Below are positions 36,546 through 46,387 of a stretch of 64,000 nt of DNA, one piece after another. The stretch's first letter is position 1, and each line of letters begins with the position of its first letter. Where the stretch lies: positions 310,001 through 374,000 of the forward strand of contig CAVOKY010000011.1 of assembly GCA_963696645.1 (NCBI GenBank). The letters are read 5' to 3'. The translations under genes were made by a program, and so were the position numbers. The notes below the pieces were generated by a model. The model worked only from the letters and a program-made list of their open reading frames with translations, was not told the DNA's origin and made no database searches. The DNA comes from JAMXLO01 sp963696645. GTDB lineage: Bacteria; Pseudomonadota; Alphaproteobacteria; Acetobacterales; Acetobacteraceae.

Positions 36546-36647
36546 GCAGCGGCGGTGCTCAGACAGGCGCTGCTACAACCAGAGGGCGGCGGCGCTCGCG
36601 ATCTGCGCCGGCGCGACTGTCCGGATTTTGGAACAAAGGCCGTGAAA

Positions 36648-37169
36648 ATGAAACCGTTTGGTTGGGGAGCAACCGCGCTGCTCCTGGCGGTCGTCGCTGG
36701 CGCTCCGGCGCCAGCCTCTGCCACGCTGTATGATTGGACACTGAATGCCGGCGGCGGCCTCACAGGCTCCGGCACGCTGGCCACCGGCACACCGGCCGGC
36801 GGGGGCTACGATATCGTCAGTCTCACCGGGACCATCGGTGGTGCATCGGTAGCCCTGTTGGGCGGCCAACCGGGCGGTCAGGCCACCAGCCCGTCCGGCG
36901 CATTCCTGTTCGACAACATCGTGTTCCCATCGTCCGACCCGGTATTCGACATCAGCGGCCTGCTGTTCACCATCAGCGGGCATGAGGGAAATATCTGGGG
37001 CAACGGTGCGCCGGGCTCTTACTCGTACTGGACGCACATCGGCTCGTCGTACGACTGCAGCAACGGTTCAGCTTCATTCGCGCTCACCCCAGCACCGGAG
37101 CCTGCATCCTTCGCGGTACTCGGCATGGGATTGCTGGGTCTAACGTGGTTCCGTCGCCGCCCCGCGTGA
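36648..37169 (+). CDS. Small secreted PEP-CTERM protein
   Basis: A 173-residue protein from the ATG at 36648 (MKPFGWGATALLLAVVAGAPAPASA is a clear signal peptide; GTG at 36642 is an alternative). The mature part is glycine/serine/threonine rich and low in charge (ATLYDWTLNAGGGLTGSGTL), as in secreted surface proteins of this class. The C-terminal tag is APEPASFAVLGMGLLGLTWFRRRPA: Pro-Glu-Pro, a membrane helix, then arginines, to be cut by exosortase. It sits between lptM and lysA, which are normally adjacent, so it seems to have been inserted there. Confidence 0.82.
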   Translation: MKPFGWGATALLLAVVAGAPAPASATLYDWTLNAGGGLTGSGTLATGTPAGGGYDIVSLTGTIGGASVALLGGQPGGQATSPSGAFLFDNIVFPSSDPVFDISGLLFTISGHEGNIWGNGAPGSYSYWTHIGSSYDCSNGSASFALTPAPEPASFAVLGMGLLGLTWFRRRPA

Positions 37170-37243
37170 ACCCCGCTGCATTCTTTGCCGTATGGCGGCG
37201 CCGGATGTCTTTCTTTGCGCCGGCGTTGCCGTAGCATAGGGGT

Positions 37244-38581
37244 ATGTCGCCCGACCAAATCGTCACGCAAGCCATCCCGGAACCGTCCATCGGTGAACTG
37301 ATCGCGGCGCGGCCGCACTTGGCCATGCATGCGATGGACGGCCTGGTGATCGACGATGTGCCGCTCAACAGCATCGGCGACGCTGTCGGAACGCCAACCT
37401 GGGTCTATTCGGCAGCCAGCATGCGTGGACGCTATCGCTCCCTCGCCGCCGCGCTCAGCGAAGTCGGGCTCGATGCACATATTCATTACGCAATGAAGGC
37501 GAACGACCGGCTTGCGGTGCTGCGCCTGTTTGCAGCCGAAGGCGCCGGCGTCGATGTCGTGAGCGAAGGGGAACTGCTGCGCGCCCGCGAGGCCGGCATT
37601 CCGGCCGATCGGATCGTGTTCTCCGGCGTCGGCAAGACAACGCGCGAATTGCGCCTCGCGCTGACCGAGGATATCGCGCAGATCAACGTGGAGAGTGCTG
37701 AGGAACTGAACATGCTGTCGGCTGTGGCCGATGGCATGGGGCGCACCGCGCGCATTGCCTTGCGTGTCAACCCCGATGTCGATGCCGGCACGCACGCCAA
37801 GATCACCACCGGTCTCGCGCATAATAAATTCGGCATTGCCTATGGCAACGCGGCCGAACTCTACCAGCGCGCCGCGGCGCTGCCGGGGCTGCAACCGATC
37901 GGACTCGCGGTGCATATCGGCAGCCAGATTCTTCTCCGGCACCATACCGCGCCGCTTACGGGCGTCTGGCTGAACTCGTGCGCGTTCTGCGTTCGGCGGG
38001 CCAACAGGTCGATGTCATTGACTGCGGCGGCGGCCTCGGCATTCCGTATCGCAACGAGCCGACACCGACCCCGGCTGCTCTGGCCGGGGCGATCCGCAGT
38101 GCGTTGCACGACCTTGATGTGCGTCTGGTGCTGGAGCCTGGCCGTTGGCTGGTTGGGCCGGCGGGCGTGCTGCTGGCCTCGGTCATCCTGGTGAAGCAGG
38201 CGCCAGGCGGCCGTTTCGTCGGTACTGGACGCGGCGATGAACGATCTGATGCGCCCGGCGATGTACGACGCCTGGCACGGCATCGTGCCGGTATCCGCGG
38301 TCGACGCGGTCGCACCGGTGACGCCGGCCGATGTTGTCGGGCCGGTTTGTGAGTCGGGCGATACATTTGCACGCAACCGTCTGCTGCCGCCGCTCGCACC
38401 CGACGCGCGCGTGGCGATACTGGACGCCGGCGCCTATGGTTCGGTGATGAGTTCGGCGTACAACGCGAGGCCCGCGGCGGCGGAGGTGATGGTGGACGGC
38501 GCCAACTGGTCGGTAATCCGTGATCGCCAAAACCATCGCGACTTGTGGCAAGCTGAGCACGTGCCAAATTGGCTTGGTTGA
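37244..38581 (+). pseudogene. lysA: Diaminopimelate decarboxylase, interrupted by two frameshifts
   Basis: Three successive frames together give a full-length LysA, which makes L-lysine from meso-diaminopimelate. Frame one has the PLP lysine in HYAMKAND and continues to HIGSQI. At about 37931-37939 one base is missing, and the next frame carries on as APYRAAYGRLAELVRVLRS, GGGLGIPY and LEPGRWLVGPAG. At 38220/38221 an extra G shifts again to the last frame, with MNDLMRPAMYDAWH and the CESGDTFA active-site motif. The two indels cancel out. All motifs are intact, so sequence error is as likely as true loss; lysine synthesis would otherwise be broken unless another copy exists. Confidence 0.85.
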
Positions 38582-38606
38582 ACGAAGCGGGGATGCGCGG
38601 CGGCAA

Positions 38607-41174
38607 ATGAACGGCCCTGGCGAAGAGAACGATCGCCTTCTGCGCAGGCTGGCCGGCCGGCGAGCATTGGCACGCTGCGTAATCCTGTTCGAGCGCGTCT
38701 GGCCGGCGCTATGGCCAGCACTCGGTGTGGCCGGGCTGTTCGTCTGTGCCGCCCTGCTTGGACTGCCACCTCTGCTGCCGCCGTGGGCACACATCGCCCT
38801 GCTTGCCGTCACCTTCCTGCTGATCGTCGGATTGCTGGCCCGCGGCCTCTACGGCATCGCCGCGCCGGATGACGTGGCCGCCGACCGGCGGCTCGAGCTT
38901 GCCTCCGGCCTGTCGCACAGACCGCTCGCCGTACTGACGGACCGCCCCGCGCGTGGCGGCGCGGAAGCCGATGCCGCGGGGGTTGCGCTCTGGCAGGCGC
39001 ATGTCGGGCGCGCGGTGCGGCAGGTGCGTCGGCTGCGGGTCGGCGTGCCGCGGCCAGGACTGGCGCGGCGTGATCTGCGTGCCTTGCGCGCCGCGCTGCT
39101 GGTCGGCCTGATCGCCACCTTCGCAATCGCCGGCGACGATGCGCCCTCGCGGCTGGCGCAGGCGATGGAACCGACGCTGCCGCGTCCGACGCCCGCGCCG
39201 TCGACCGAGTTGCAGGCCTGGATAACACCGCCGGCCTACACGCGGTTGGCGCCGATCTTCCTCAAAGCCGACGGGGGCACAGTGTCGGTTCCGGCCGGTG
39301 CGCGCCTGACGGTGAGCGTCACTGGCGGAGAGGCTGTGCCCGATCTGTCGCTCGATGGGAAATCGGAACCGTTCCGCACCCTCGACAAGGCAAGCTTCCA
39401 GGCCGATCACGAGCTGACCGAGGGCGGCCGCATCGTGGTGCTCCGCAATGGTGGCGAGCTGGCCGCGTGGAACCTGTCCGTGGTCGCGGACCAACCGCCC
39501 ACGGCGGCATGGAGCGAACCGCCTGGCGGCGTGCCCGGCAGCCAGCAAACTCGCCTGCCATGGCGCGCCACCGACGACTATGGCGTGGTCTCGCTGCAAG
39601 CCGAATTGCGGCTGCGCGACCGCCCGGATGCCCCGCCGCTGGTGGTGGCCCTGCCGCTGCCAGGCGGCACGCCGAAGTCGGCACATGGCGTCAGCCAGGA
39701 AGATCTGACAGCCAATCCCTGGGCCGGGCTTCCCGTGATCGCCAGGCTGGTGGCGCGCGATGCACTGGGCCAGGAGGGTGACAGCAAGAACGCGGAGTTC
39801 GTGTTGCCGGAACGGCCATTCCAGAATCCGATAGCGCGCGCCCTGATGACGATCCGACGCGGCCTCAGCCTGCATCCGGACGATCGCGATACGGCGGTGG
39901 AAGGGTTGGATGCCCTGCTGATGGCCCCCGATGCATTCGGTGAAGATTTCGCCGCCTACACCAATCTGGGCGCAATCTACTACCTGTTCGAATTCGACAA
40001 ATCACCTGCGGCGATCGGTCAGGCGCAGCAGCGCATGTGGGACCTCGCACTGCACATGGAGGAAGGCCAGACCGAACGCACGGCACGCGCACTGGATGAA
40101 GCTCGTCGAGCGGCCAATGACGCCCTCGACAAGGCGATCCGCGAGCCGAACGACGCCAACCGGCAGGCGCTCGAGCAGCGGCTGAAGGAACTTGAGCAGG
40201 CGATCGAGCGCCATCTCCAGGCGTTGGAGCAGGAGGCGCGGCGCAACAATGAAGCGCTGCCGTTCGACCCGAATACCCAGCATCTCTCCGACCGCGATCT
40301 CGACAAGTTGGCCGAGCAGGCGCGCGAGGCGGCACGCGACGGCCGGATGGACGAAGCGCAGCAGCGCCTGGCGGAGCTGGAGCGGATGCTCGACAAGCTG
40401 CGCAATGCGCGCGCCGAGCATGGGCGTGATGGCGAACGCACTCAGGGGCAGCGCCAGCGCGGCCGTCAGCAGATGGGCGCGGTGCAGGACATGATCGGAC
40501 GGCAGGGCGGTGTGCTCGATCACACGCAAGGCCGGGTGGACGAGACGACACGGTTCCACGACAACCACCCGATCGCGACGCCGTCCGATGAAGCTGCCCA
40601 GCGCGGCGCGGACCGGCGTGTGCAGGAGGCACTGCGCCGGGCACTCGGCGAACTTATGCAGCAGTTTGGCGACCTGACCGGCGAGGTGCCGCCCAGCCTG
40701 GGCGAGGCCGACACCGCGATGCGCGAGGCCGGACGACAACTGGGCTCGGGCGACGACCAGGCTGCCGGTGCCTCGGAGGAGAAGGCGATCGAGGCGTTGC
40801 AGAAGGGCGGCCACGAGATGGGCCAGGCGATGGCGAACCAGTTCGGCCAGCAGCCGGGTCAGGATGGCAGCGATCAGGACGGTGACTCGGACGGGCCGAT
40901 GGGCTTTTCGCTGCGGAACGGTCAGGACGACGGCACTGGGGGTGGCTACCAGTCCGGGCCGCCTGACCGCGCGCGCTCGGGGCGTGATCCGCTGGGGCGG
41001 CGTTATGGCCAGGGCAGTTCCGGCGCCGATGAGAGCGCGGACGTGACGGTGCCGGAGGAGCGCGAGCGCCAGCGCACCCAGGCGATCGAGGAGGAACTCC
41101 GCCGCCGCGGCGCCGACCGCGCCAGGCCGCAGGAGGAGCTGGACTACATCAATCGGCTGCTGAAGCAGTTCTGA
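38607..41174 (+). CDS. DUF4175 (TIGR02302 family) membrane protein with long coiled-coil region
   Basis: An 855-residue alphaproteobacterial protein of unknown function, started at the ATG at 38607 (MNGPGEENDRLL). Three membrane helices lie in the first 190 residues (for example LGVAGLFVCAALLGL, IALLAVTFLLIVGLLARG, LLVGLIATFAIAG). A periplasmic beta-rich part follows. The C-terminal half is charged, helical and glutamine/arginine rich (ALEQRLKELEQAIERHLQALEQEA region), with low-complexity G/Q/D stretches near the end. It lies directly after lysA, a conserved neighbourhood. Its stop shares one base with the ATG of the first TPR-sulfotransferase. Confidence 0.82.
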   Translation: MNGPGEENDRLLRRLAGRRALARCVILFERVWPALWPALGVAGLFVCAALLGLPPLLPPWAHIALLAVTFLLIVGLLARGLYGIAAPDDVAADRRLELASGLSHRPLAVLTDRPARGGAEADAAGVALWQAHVGRAVRQVRRLRVGVPRPGLARRDLRALRAALLVGLIATFAIAGDDAPSRLAQAMEPTLPRPTPAPSTELQAWITPPAYTRLAPIFLKADGGTVSVPAGARLTVSVTGGEAVPDLSLDGKSEPFRTLDKASFQADHELTEGGRIVVLRNGGELAAWNLSVVADQPPTAAWSEPPGGVPGSQQTRLPWRATDDYGVVSLQAELRLRDRPDAPPLVVALPLPGGTPKSAHGVSQEDLTANPWAGLPVIARLVARDALGQEGDSKNAEFVLPERPFQNPIARALMTIRRGLSLHPDDRDTAVEGLDALLMAPDAFGEDFAAYTNLGAIYYLFEFDKSPAAIGQAQQRMWDLALHMEEGQTERTARALDEARRAANDALDKAIREPNDANRQALEQRLKELEQAIERHLQALEQEARRNNEALPFDPNTQHLSDRDLDKLAEQAREAARDGRMDEAQQRLAELERMLDKLRNARAEHGRDGERTQGQRQRGRQQMGAVQDMIGRQGGVLDHTQGRVDETTRFHDNHPIATPSDEAAQRGADRRVQEALRRALGELMQQFGDLTGEVPPSLGEADTAMREAGRQLGSGDDQAAGASEEKAIEALQKGGHEMGQAMANQFGQQPGQDGSDQDGDSDGPMGFSLRNGQDDGTGGGYQSGPPDRARSGRDPLGRRYGQGSSGADESADVTVPEERERQRTQAIEEELRRRGADRARPQEELDYINRLLKQF

Positions 41175-43006
41175 TGACGTTGGCCGACCGAGCGCGCCCG
41201 TCTGTCGGCCGTAACGATCTTTGTCCGTGTGGCAGCGGCAGGAAATACAAACACTGCTGTGCTGTCGCCGGGTCAGCCACCATGCAGCCCCGGGAGGCAT
41301 TGCCACCTGGCAAGTCCACCCCGTCCCCCGTCAGCGCACCAGCGGGGCGTGCACCAATTGCGAAGCAGCAGGCCAAGGCCGCGGAGGAAGCCCATAGGCG
41401 TGGCGTCCAGCTCATTGCGGGGGGGCACCCTGTCGAAGCGGCCTTGGCACTCCGCAAGGCGGTTCAGATCGACCCCGGGCGTGCCGTATCACATCACGCG
41501 CTGGGTGTCGCCCTGCTGAAGGCCGGGCAGTTAGCTGCCGCCGAAGCCAGACTGCGGCGGGCTGTCGCGCTCGATCGCAAGTTCGCAAGCGCGTACCTGG
41601 ATCTCGCCGTTGTCCTCGACACGCAGGGACGCGACAAGGAGGCGCTGGAAGCCTACGGCCAAGCCGTCTCCCTCTCGCCTAAGCTCAGCCACGCCCATCG
41701 CCGGATGGGTGAACTCTGGCAGGCGCGCGGCCAGAAGGAGCGAGCTATTGCGGCCTATTACCAGGCTGCGGCGGCCGCGCGCGACACACCGGAGGGGCGG
41801 CTGTTTCGCGCTAAGGCGATACTGCTCGAAGGCAAGGTCCAGGAGGCCGAGCAGGTCCTGCGCAAACTCGTCGCGCTGGATCGCAATAACAGCAAAGCCG
41901 AGAATGCCCTGGCTGACGTTCTCATCACCCAGGGACAGTTCGCCGAGGCGATTCGGCACTACGAACGTTCGCTCGTCATCGATCCCCGGCGGGTCTCCGC
42001 CATGCTCGGCATAGCGCGAGCAACGAAGTTCACCGAGGCGGATCGGCCACGCCTTGTGGTGATGCAATCTGCCCTTGCGTGGGACGGACTGACCGACAAG
42101 GAACAGATGCTTCTCCATTTCGCGCTCGGCAAGGCAAACGACGACTTACGGGACTGCCAGGACGCCATGCGGCATTTCGATGCGGCCAACCGTATCAGAA
42201 GCCTCGATCTCCGTTTCGATCAGGCCGTTTTTGCCGCGCGGGTGGACCGGATCGTCGGGCGCTTTACACCCGGGTTCTTCGCCGAACGGGCAGACTTCGC
42301 GACCGCCGATGAGACGCCGCTGCTGATCGTGGGCATGCCGCGCTCGGGGACCACGCTGGTGGAGCAGATCGTCTCCAGTCATCCCGCGATCGCGGCCGGC
42401 GAGGAGCTGGTGTTCTGGACCACGCTCGATGCGCCATGGCAGGCGGCGGATGTCGCCGACTTCTCACCGGAAGCGGCACACGCCCTGACGTCGGAATATC
42501 TGGGCATACTGCGCCGGATCAGCTCCACTGCCTGCCGCGTGACCGACAAGATGCCATTCAACTTCCTTCGGCTCGGCCTGATCCACTTGCTGCTGCCGAA
42601 CGCCCGGATCATCCACTGTCGGCGCAATCCCATTGACACGTGCCTGTCGATCTACTCCGTCCATTTCGACGGCACGATCGAATTTGCTGCCAGCAAATCG
42701 GACCTCGCCTTCTCTTACGGGCAATACGCGCGTCTGATGGACCACTGGCGCGCGGTCCTGCCGCCCGACCGCTTCATCGAGGTGCAATACGAGAGGCTGA
42801 TCGACAATCGCGAGGCGGAAACAAGGCGCCTGATCGCATTCACCGGCCTCGAATGGGACGCCGCATGCCTGCTGCCGGAGCAGAACGAGCGCATGGTTCT
42901 GACCGCCAGCGTCTGGCAGGCGCGCCAGCCGGTCTATGCCACTTCGGTCGAGCGTTGGCGGCGCTATGAGCCGTGGCTCGGGGAGTTGGCCAGTCTTGCC
43001 GAGTGA
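41174..43006 (+). CDS. SEC-C/TPR/sulfotransferase fusion protein 1
   Basis: A 610-residue three-part protein. Residues 17-29 are a SEC-C zinc motif (CPCGSGRKYKHCC), as at the C-terminus of SecA. About 65-330 are tetratricopeptide repeats. From about 380 comes a Sulfotransfer_3 domain with the PAPS 5'-phosphosulfate loop GMPRSGTTLVEQI (387-399) and the 3'-phosphate region HCRRNPIDTCLSIY (481-494). The end WQARQPVYATSVERWRRYEPWL is shared by four paralogs and the decayed relic in the next 20 kb; the protein at 46388 keeps a divergent form. The enzyme would transfer sulfate from PAPS to a protein or glycan. The 5'-loop is close to that of protein-tyrosine sulfotransferases. It starts on the last base of the DUF4175 stop. 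Confidence 0.85.
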   Translation: MTLADRARPSVGRNDLCPCGSGRKYKHCCAVAGSATMQPREALPPGKSTPSPVSAPAGRAPIAKQQAKAAEEAHRRGVQLIAGGHPVEAALALRKAVQIDPGRAVSHHALGVALLKAGQLAAAEARLRRAVALDRKFASAYLDLAVVLDTQGRDKEALEAYGQAVSLSPKLSHAHRRMGELWQARGQKERAIAAYYQAAAAARDTPEGRLFRAKAILLEGKVQEAEQVLRKLVALDRNNSKAENALADVLITQGQFAEAIRHYERSLVIDPRRVSAMLGIARATKFTEADRPRLVVMQSALAWDGLTDKEQMLLHFALGKANDDLRDCQDAMRHFDAANRIRSLDLRFDQAVFAARVDRIVGRFTPGFFAERADFATADETPLLIVGMPRSGTTLVEQIVSSHPAIAAGEELVFWTTLDAPWQAADVADFSPEAAHALTSEYLGILRRISSTACRVTDKMPFNFLRLGLIHLLLPNARIIHCRRNPIDTCLSIYSVHFDGTIEFAASKSDLAFSYGQYARLMDHWRAVLPPDRFIEVQYERLIDNREAETRRLIAFTGLEWDAACLLPEQNERMVLTASVWQARQPVYATSVERWRRYEPWLGELASLAE

Positions 43007-43012
43007 CGGGCT

Positions 43013-43047
43013 GGCTGGGCGTTGAAATAGGGTCGCCGAGCCCAGCC
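43013..43047. terminator. Possible hairpin terminator between convergent genes
   Basis: ggctgggc at 43013-43020 pairs with gcccagcc at 43040-43047, just past the stop of the plus-strand sulfotransferase and before the end of the minus-strand TPR-glycosyltransferase. The loop is long and only a short ttctcccc follows, so this is a weak call. Confidence 0.35.
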
Positions 43048-43093
43048 TTCTCCCCATACTGAAAAACATCACAGCCACGGACAGAGCTCCAGG

Positions 43094-44810
43094 CTATCGT
43101 CTCAGTGTGCACGAGTTTATCAAAGACCGCAATTCCGATTTCACTTCGCGGACAAGATCGTTCCAATTGCCAATCCCTCGCTGCCTGAACAAGCGTGCGC
43201 TGGGGTACCACGGACTGTCACTCCGATCCAGCAACCATCGCCAGTCTGCATTGTATGGCAGCAATATCCAGACCGGTTTGCCCATCGCTCCTGCAAGGTG
43301 GCCAACACTGGTATCCACCGTGATGACCAGATCCATGACATCGAGCAGTGCCGCTGTATCACTGAAATCCTTTAACTCGTCGCCAAAAAAACTGACGCGC
43401 CCGTCCCTTTTCAGCACGTCGGCATCAGCGTCTCCTATTTCTTTTTGCAGACATACCCATTGAACGTCGTCGCACAGAAGCGGAATGAGCGTAGTCAGAT
43501 CCATCGACCGGTTGTTGATGTTGTGAAGCAGACTTCCACTCCAGGCAATGCCAATTCTAGGTTTGATTCTTGGAGACAAACGCGTTTCCCAGCGTGCCTT
43601 GATCTGCTCGTCCGCCCAAAGGTAGCGCGGTGCTGACGGGATTGTCCCGAGTGTCGTACCGAAAGCCAGCGGCAAGCTCATCAGTGCGCAGTGGTAGTCA
43701 AATCCAGTGGGCCTCTGGTTTCCAGCGGTGACGTCCAGATCGGGGTGTGCCTGCTTGATAAGGCGACGCAAGGGGTCCTGTACGGATAAGATGACCCGGG
43801 CTCCGAGTGCCTGCGCAAGCTTGGCATATCTGGAAAATTGAATGGTATCGCCATATCCCTGCTCCCAGGTACAGGAACAACGTCTTGCCTGCGATATTCG
43901 CTTTGCCCAGCCAAGGTGGCTCCGGATAGGAGCGGTTGGCGATCGGTTTGTCACGTCTCTTTCGCCACTCGTACTGCTGCCATCCTTGTTCAAATCGGCC
44001 GAGCAAAAGTAGACAGAGGCCCTGGTTCCAGTTTTCGTCTGCATCGGCAGGATTCAGCGCGACCGCTTTGTCATAGCTGGCGAGAGCTTCAGCGTGGCGC
44101 GCCAGGTCCTGTAGAACCACGCCGCGATTACCGTGAGCCGCTGCATGGTCTGGCTTTAGTGCGATTGCCTTGTCATAACTGGCAAGGGCCTCTTCGAGGC
44201 GGTTCAGATCCCGTAGCACAAGACCTCGATTACGGTACGCTTCGGCAAAGTTGGGCGTCAGAGCGATTGCCTTGTCGTAGCTTGCGAGAGCCTCTTCGGG
44301 ACGTTTCAGCTCCCGTAGCACAACGCCACGGTTACGGTACGCCAGTGCATTGTCTGGCTTCAGCGCGATGGCCTTGTCATAGCTTGCAAGGGCTTGTTCC
44401 TGCCGCTTCAGTTGCCGTAGCACATTGCCGCGATTGTTGTGCACGCCAGGCAAGTCGGCATTTAAGGCGATCGCCCGATCGTAGGCAGCAAGAGCCTCAT
44501 TGGGGCGCTTCAGTGCTTGCAGTCCGATCCCAAGGTCATTGTGTGCAGCCGCGACATGAGGGTTCAACTTGATCGCTCTCTCGAGCAACCCAACCCCTCG
44601 GGCAGTTCGGTTTGTCTCCAATGCAATGATTCCGAGGAAGTGCAAGGCATCGAAGTGGCGGGGCTGCCTCCGAAGGATTTCTTTGTAGATTGGCTCTGCC
44701 TCGGAGTATCTGCGTTGCTGGAGCAGTGCAAAGCCGCGTGACAGCAGCCCCTGTTGCAGCTTCAATGCATCAACGCCTGCTTGCGACACTGATGGTGCTC
44801 CCGCGTTCAT
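43094..44810 (-). pseudogene. TPR/GT9-type glycosyltransferase, single-base frameshift
   Basis: Two overlapping minus-strand frames give one protein of about 570 residues. Start at 44810 (MNAGAPSVSQ) or 44840. The first frame holds a long, very regular TPR array (repeated ALASYDKAIALKPD units) and runs into ...AGKTLFLYL. At 43863-43865 an extra base in a G-run turns the expected LEQGYGDTIQF into LGAGIWRY. The other frame then carries the glycosyltransferase-family-9 (heptosyltransferase-fold) half: ALMSLPLAFGTTLGTIP, GIAWSGS, DLVITVDTSVGHLAGAMGKPVW. A paralog at 54322 is intact in one frame. Either newly inactivated or a sequence error. Confidence 0.8.
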
Positions 44811-44872
44811 GCCGAGCCGAGCTACCCGGGATTGCCCCAATCAGCAGCCGCTTCGCCACTCCCGAAGGCAGG

Positions 44873-45133
44873 TTAGCGACCGTCCCCGACATCTTTCAAC
44901 AGTTGACTGGCTGCTTTGACGCCCCAGAGAGCGCAGGCGGTCGCGACAGCGTCGGCGGGCCGTCGGACTTCGGTACCCTCCCAGTTCGCGTTGACCGCAC
45001 GAGGTGCCGCGGCAAGCTTCCTGATGTCTTTGATCTCGCTGGTGTCGGTCATATGCGAATGGCTGGCGGCAATCTGCACAACCGGGCACGGACCTGAACT
45101 GGGTCTATCGACAAATAGAATGCGATCACGCAT
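44873..45133 (-). CDS. Small hypothetical protein
   Basis: An 86-residue open frame with codon third positions mostly G/C, suggesting it may be coding. The second half (from the internal methionine, MTDTSEIKDIRKLAAAPRAV) reads like a compact helical protein. I recognise no family, and the start context is weak. It lies between the TPR-GT9 gene and the downstream end of the PEP-CTERM gene, all on the minus strand. Confidence 0.35.
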   Translation of the reverse strand: MRDRILFVDRPSSGPCPVVQIAASHSHMTDTSEIKDIRKLAAAPRAVNANWEGTEVRRPADAVATACALWGVKAASQLLKDVGDGR

Positions 45134-45433
45134 GAGCGCTGATCGAACAGTCCGAGACGGTGAGCGATTCGATCCTCTGATCCGGATGGCCGGGCTAAGG
45201 CGCAGCGGTCCCCGGCAGGGCTAGGAAATTGCGGGAATGCCCTTTGCTGATCCCGCGGCACCGGGACTACACCTCGTCCAGCCTGCCGGCTTTGTAGCGT
45301 TTACCGTCGCTGCGGAAGCTCCCCGCGGCTACTCTCTGGCGCTGCCGCTCGGCGCTGATCTCCGGGCCCTGCATGGCCGGTGGTAATCATCCGTTGGCTT
45401 GGCAACGGGATCGAGGGACGCCGGGAACGCAAC
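45134..45433. other. Intergenic stretch without recognised gene
   Basis: Lies downstream of the minus-strand PEP-CTERM gene. Short open frames are present on both strands, but none has start signals or family likeness. Nothing else seen apart from the hairpin listed at 45434. Confidence 0.45.
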
Positions 45434-45458
45434 GGGGCGGCAGCAACGCTGCCGCCCC
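45434..45458 (-). terminator. Strong hairpin downstream of PEP-CTERM gene
   Basis: A perfect 10-bp stem (ggggcggcag with ctgccgcccc) and 5-base loop, 27 bases after the stop of the PEP-CTERM gene. No clear T-run follows, so it may stabilise the mRNA end as much as terminate transcription. Confidence 0.5.
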
Positions 45459-45484
45459 CGCGGTAACAAGGCGGAGTGACGTTG

Positions 45485-46147
45485 TTAGCCTCTGCGGCGA
45501 CGCACGAGCCCAAGGCCCGCCAAGCCAAGGCCGAGTACGGCGATGGTCGCGGGCTCCGGTGTCGAGATCACAATGCCGCCGGTGGAGGCCGGCTCCTCAA
45601 GCGAGAAGAGGCCAAGCTGGCCAGGCGCCAAGCCACCAGCGAAATCCACAAAACCGGAATTTGTGGTCGTCGCAGTTAGGGTCACGCCGTCTGGCGCATA
45701 GTCGAAGCCCCCGGGCGCACTCGCAATCCCGGGACCAGTGGTTACGCCCGTCCCGCACGCGAAGCCAGTGGAACTGAATCTGCTGGTCTCGCAGATGCCG
45801 TCGCCATCCATGCCACCGAAGATGCCGCCGTAGTGCGTCACGGACGGCCCGGTGATTGCGAAGTGGTTTAGCGTCCTCGACGTGTTGTTCAGGATACCGA
45901 TGTAATTGTCGTCGGATCCGTCATACGGCGTGGCTTGGGGAAGGGTCTCGGTCACGCTGCCATTGGCGTTGATCGTCAGCAGCACGTTGCAGTCAGTGGC
46001 TCCGAAGCCGGATGTGTCGGTAATGACCGGGCAGGTGCCGGCATGGGCGGGCGTCGGCGCCGCAGCCATCAGGCCGAAGGCAAACGTGGACGCGACGGCC
46101 AACCCGGCCGCGCCGGCCACGGTTGCAAGTAATTTGGACTTAAGCAT
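45485..46147 (-). CDS. Secreted PEP-CTERM protein A (island)
   Basis: A 220-residue exported protein. The ATG at 46147 has an ideal ribosome site (GAGGAG seven bases before); an upstream TTG at 46162 lies inside that site. The signal peptide ends near PTPAHA. The mature part is T/G/S-rich with four cysteines and the segment TPYDGSDDNYIGILNNTS, then GGMDGDGI and FAGGLAPGQLGLFSLEE. The tag is STPEPATIAVLGLGLAGLGLVRRRRG. It shares the Y-D-G...D...G-x-x-N-N-T-S, F/M-D-G-D-G-I and G-G-L-A...F-S-L-E-E blocks with the PEP-CTERM protein at 56239, so the two are relatives. A sigma-54-type promoter lies 69 bases upstream of the ATG. Confidence 0.88.
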   Translation of the reverse strand: MLKSKLLATVAGAAGLAVASTFAFGLMAAAPTPAHAGTCPVITDTSGFGATDCNVLLTINANGSVTETLPQATPYDGSDDNYIGILNNTSRTLNHFAITGPSVTHYGGIFGGMDGDGICETSRFSSTGFACGTGVTTGPGIASAPGGFDYAPDGVTLTATTTNSGFVDFAGGLAPGQLGLFSLEEPASTGGIVISTPEPATIAVLGLGLAGLGLVRRRRG

Positions 46148-46215
46148 CAGGATGCTCCTCAATGATCGTTTTGGTCGAGTGCCTCATCCAGAGCCATCGA
46201 CTTGGCACCAGCGGA

Positions 46216-46230
46216 GCAAGAGACGTGCCA
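46216..46230 (-). promoter_or_regulatory. Sigma-54 (-24/-12) promoter of PEP-CTERM gene A
   Basis: On the minus strand the sequence is TGGCACGTCTCTTGCT (the last T at 46215), which matches the consensus TGGCACG-N4-TTGCW at every defined position. Predicted transcription would start about 12 bases downstream, near 46204, leaving an untranslated leader of roughly 57 bases. Sigma-54 promoters before PEP-CTERM genes are known in bacteria with the PrsK/PrsR regulators; those genes are not in the window. Confidence 0.72.
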
Positions 46231-46387
46231 AAAGGCTAACGTTAATCTTTTCAATGGCTAATGGAGGGCTGGAAACAGTCGGGAAAGCAAAGTGTAAGAT
46301 TCTCCAACTCCCACACTGATGACGACTCTGGACAGCCGGCTACAACCAGGAGACGGCATGGGGCCCAGGATGTCTGTTTTCGGCGGC

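Noticed and set aside
36540..36647. Sigma-54 promoter before the third PEP-CTERM gene
   Set aside because: Searched for TGGCA and TTGC at the right spacing; none present.
40002..41306. 434-codon minus-strand frame opposite the DUF4175 gene
   Set aside because: Leucine/arginine-rich mirror of the coiled-coil coding region; no start signals.
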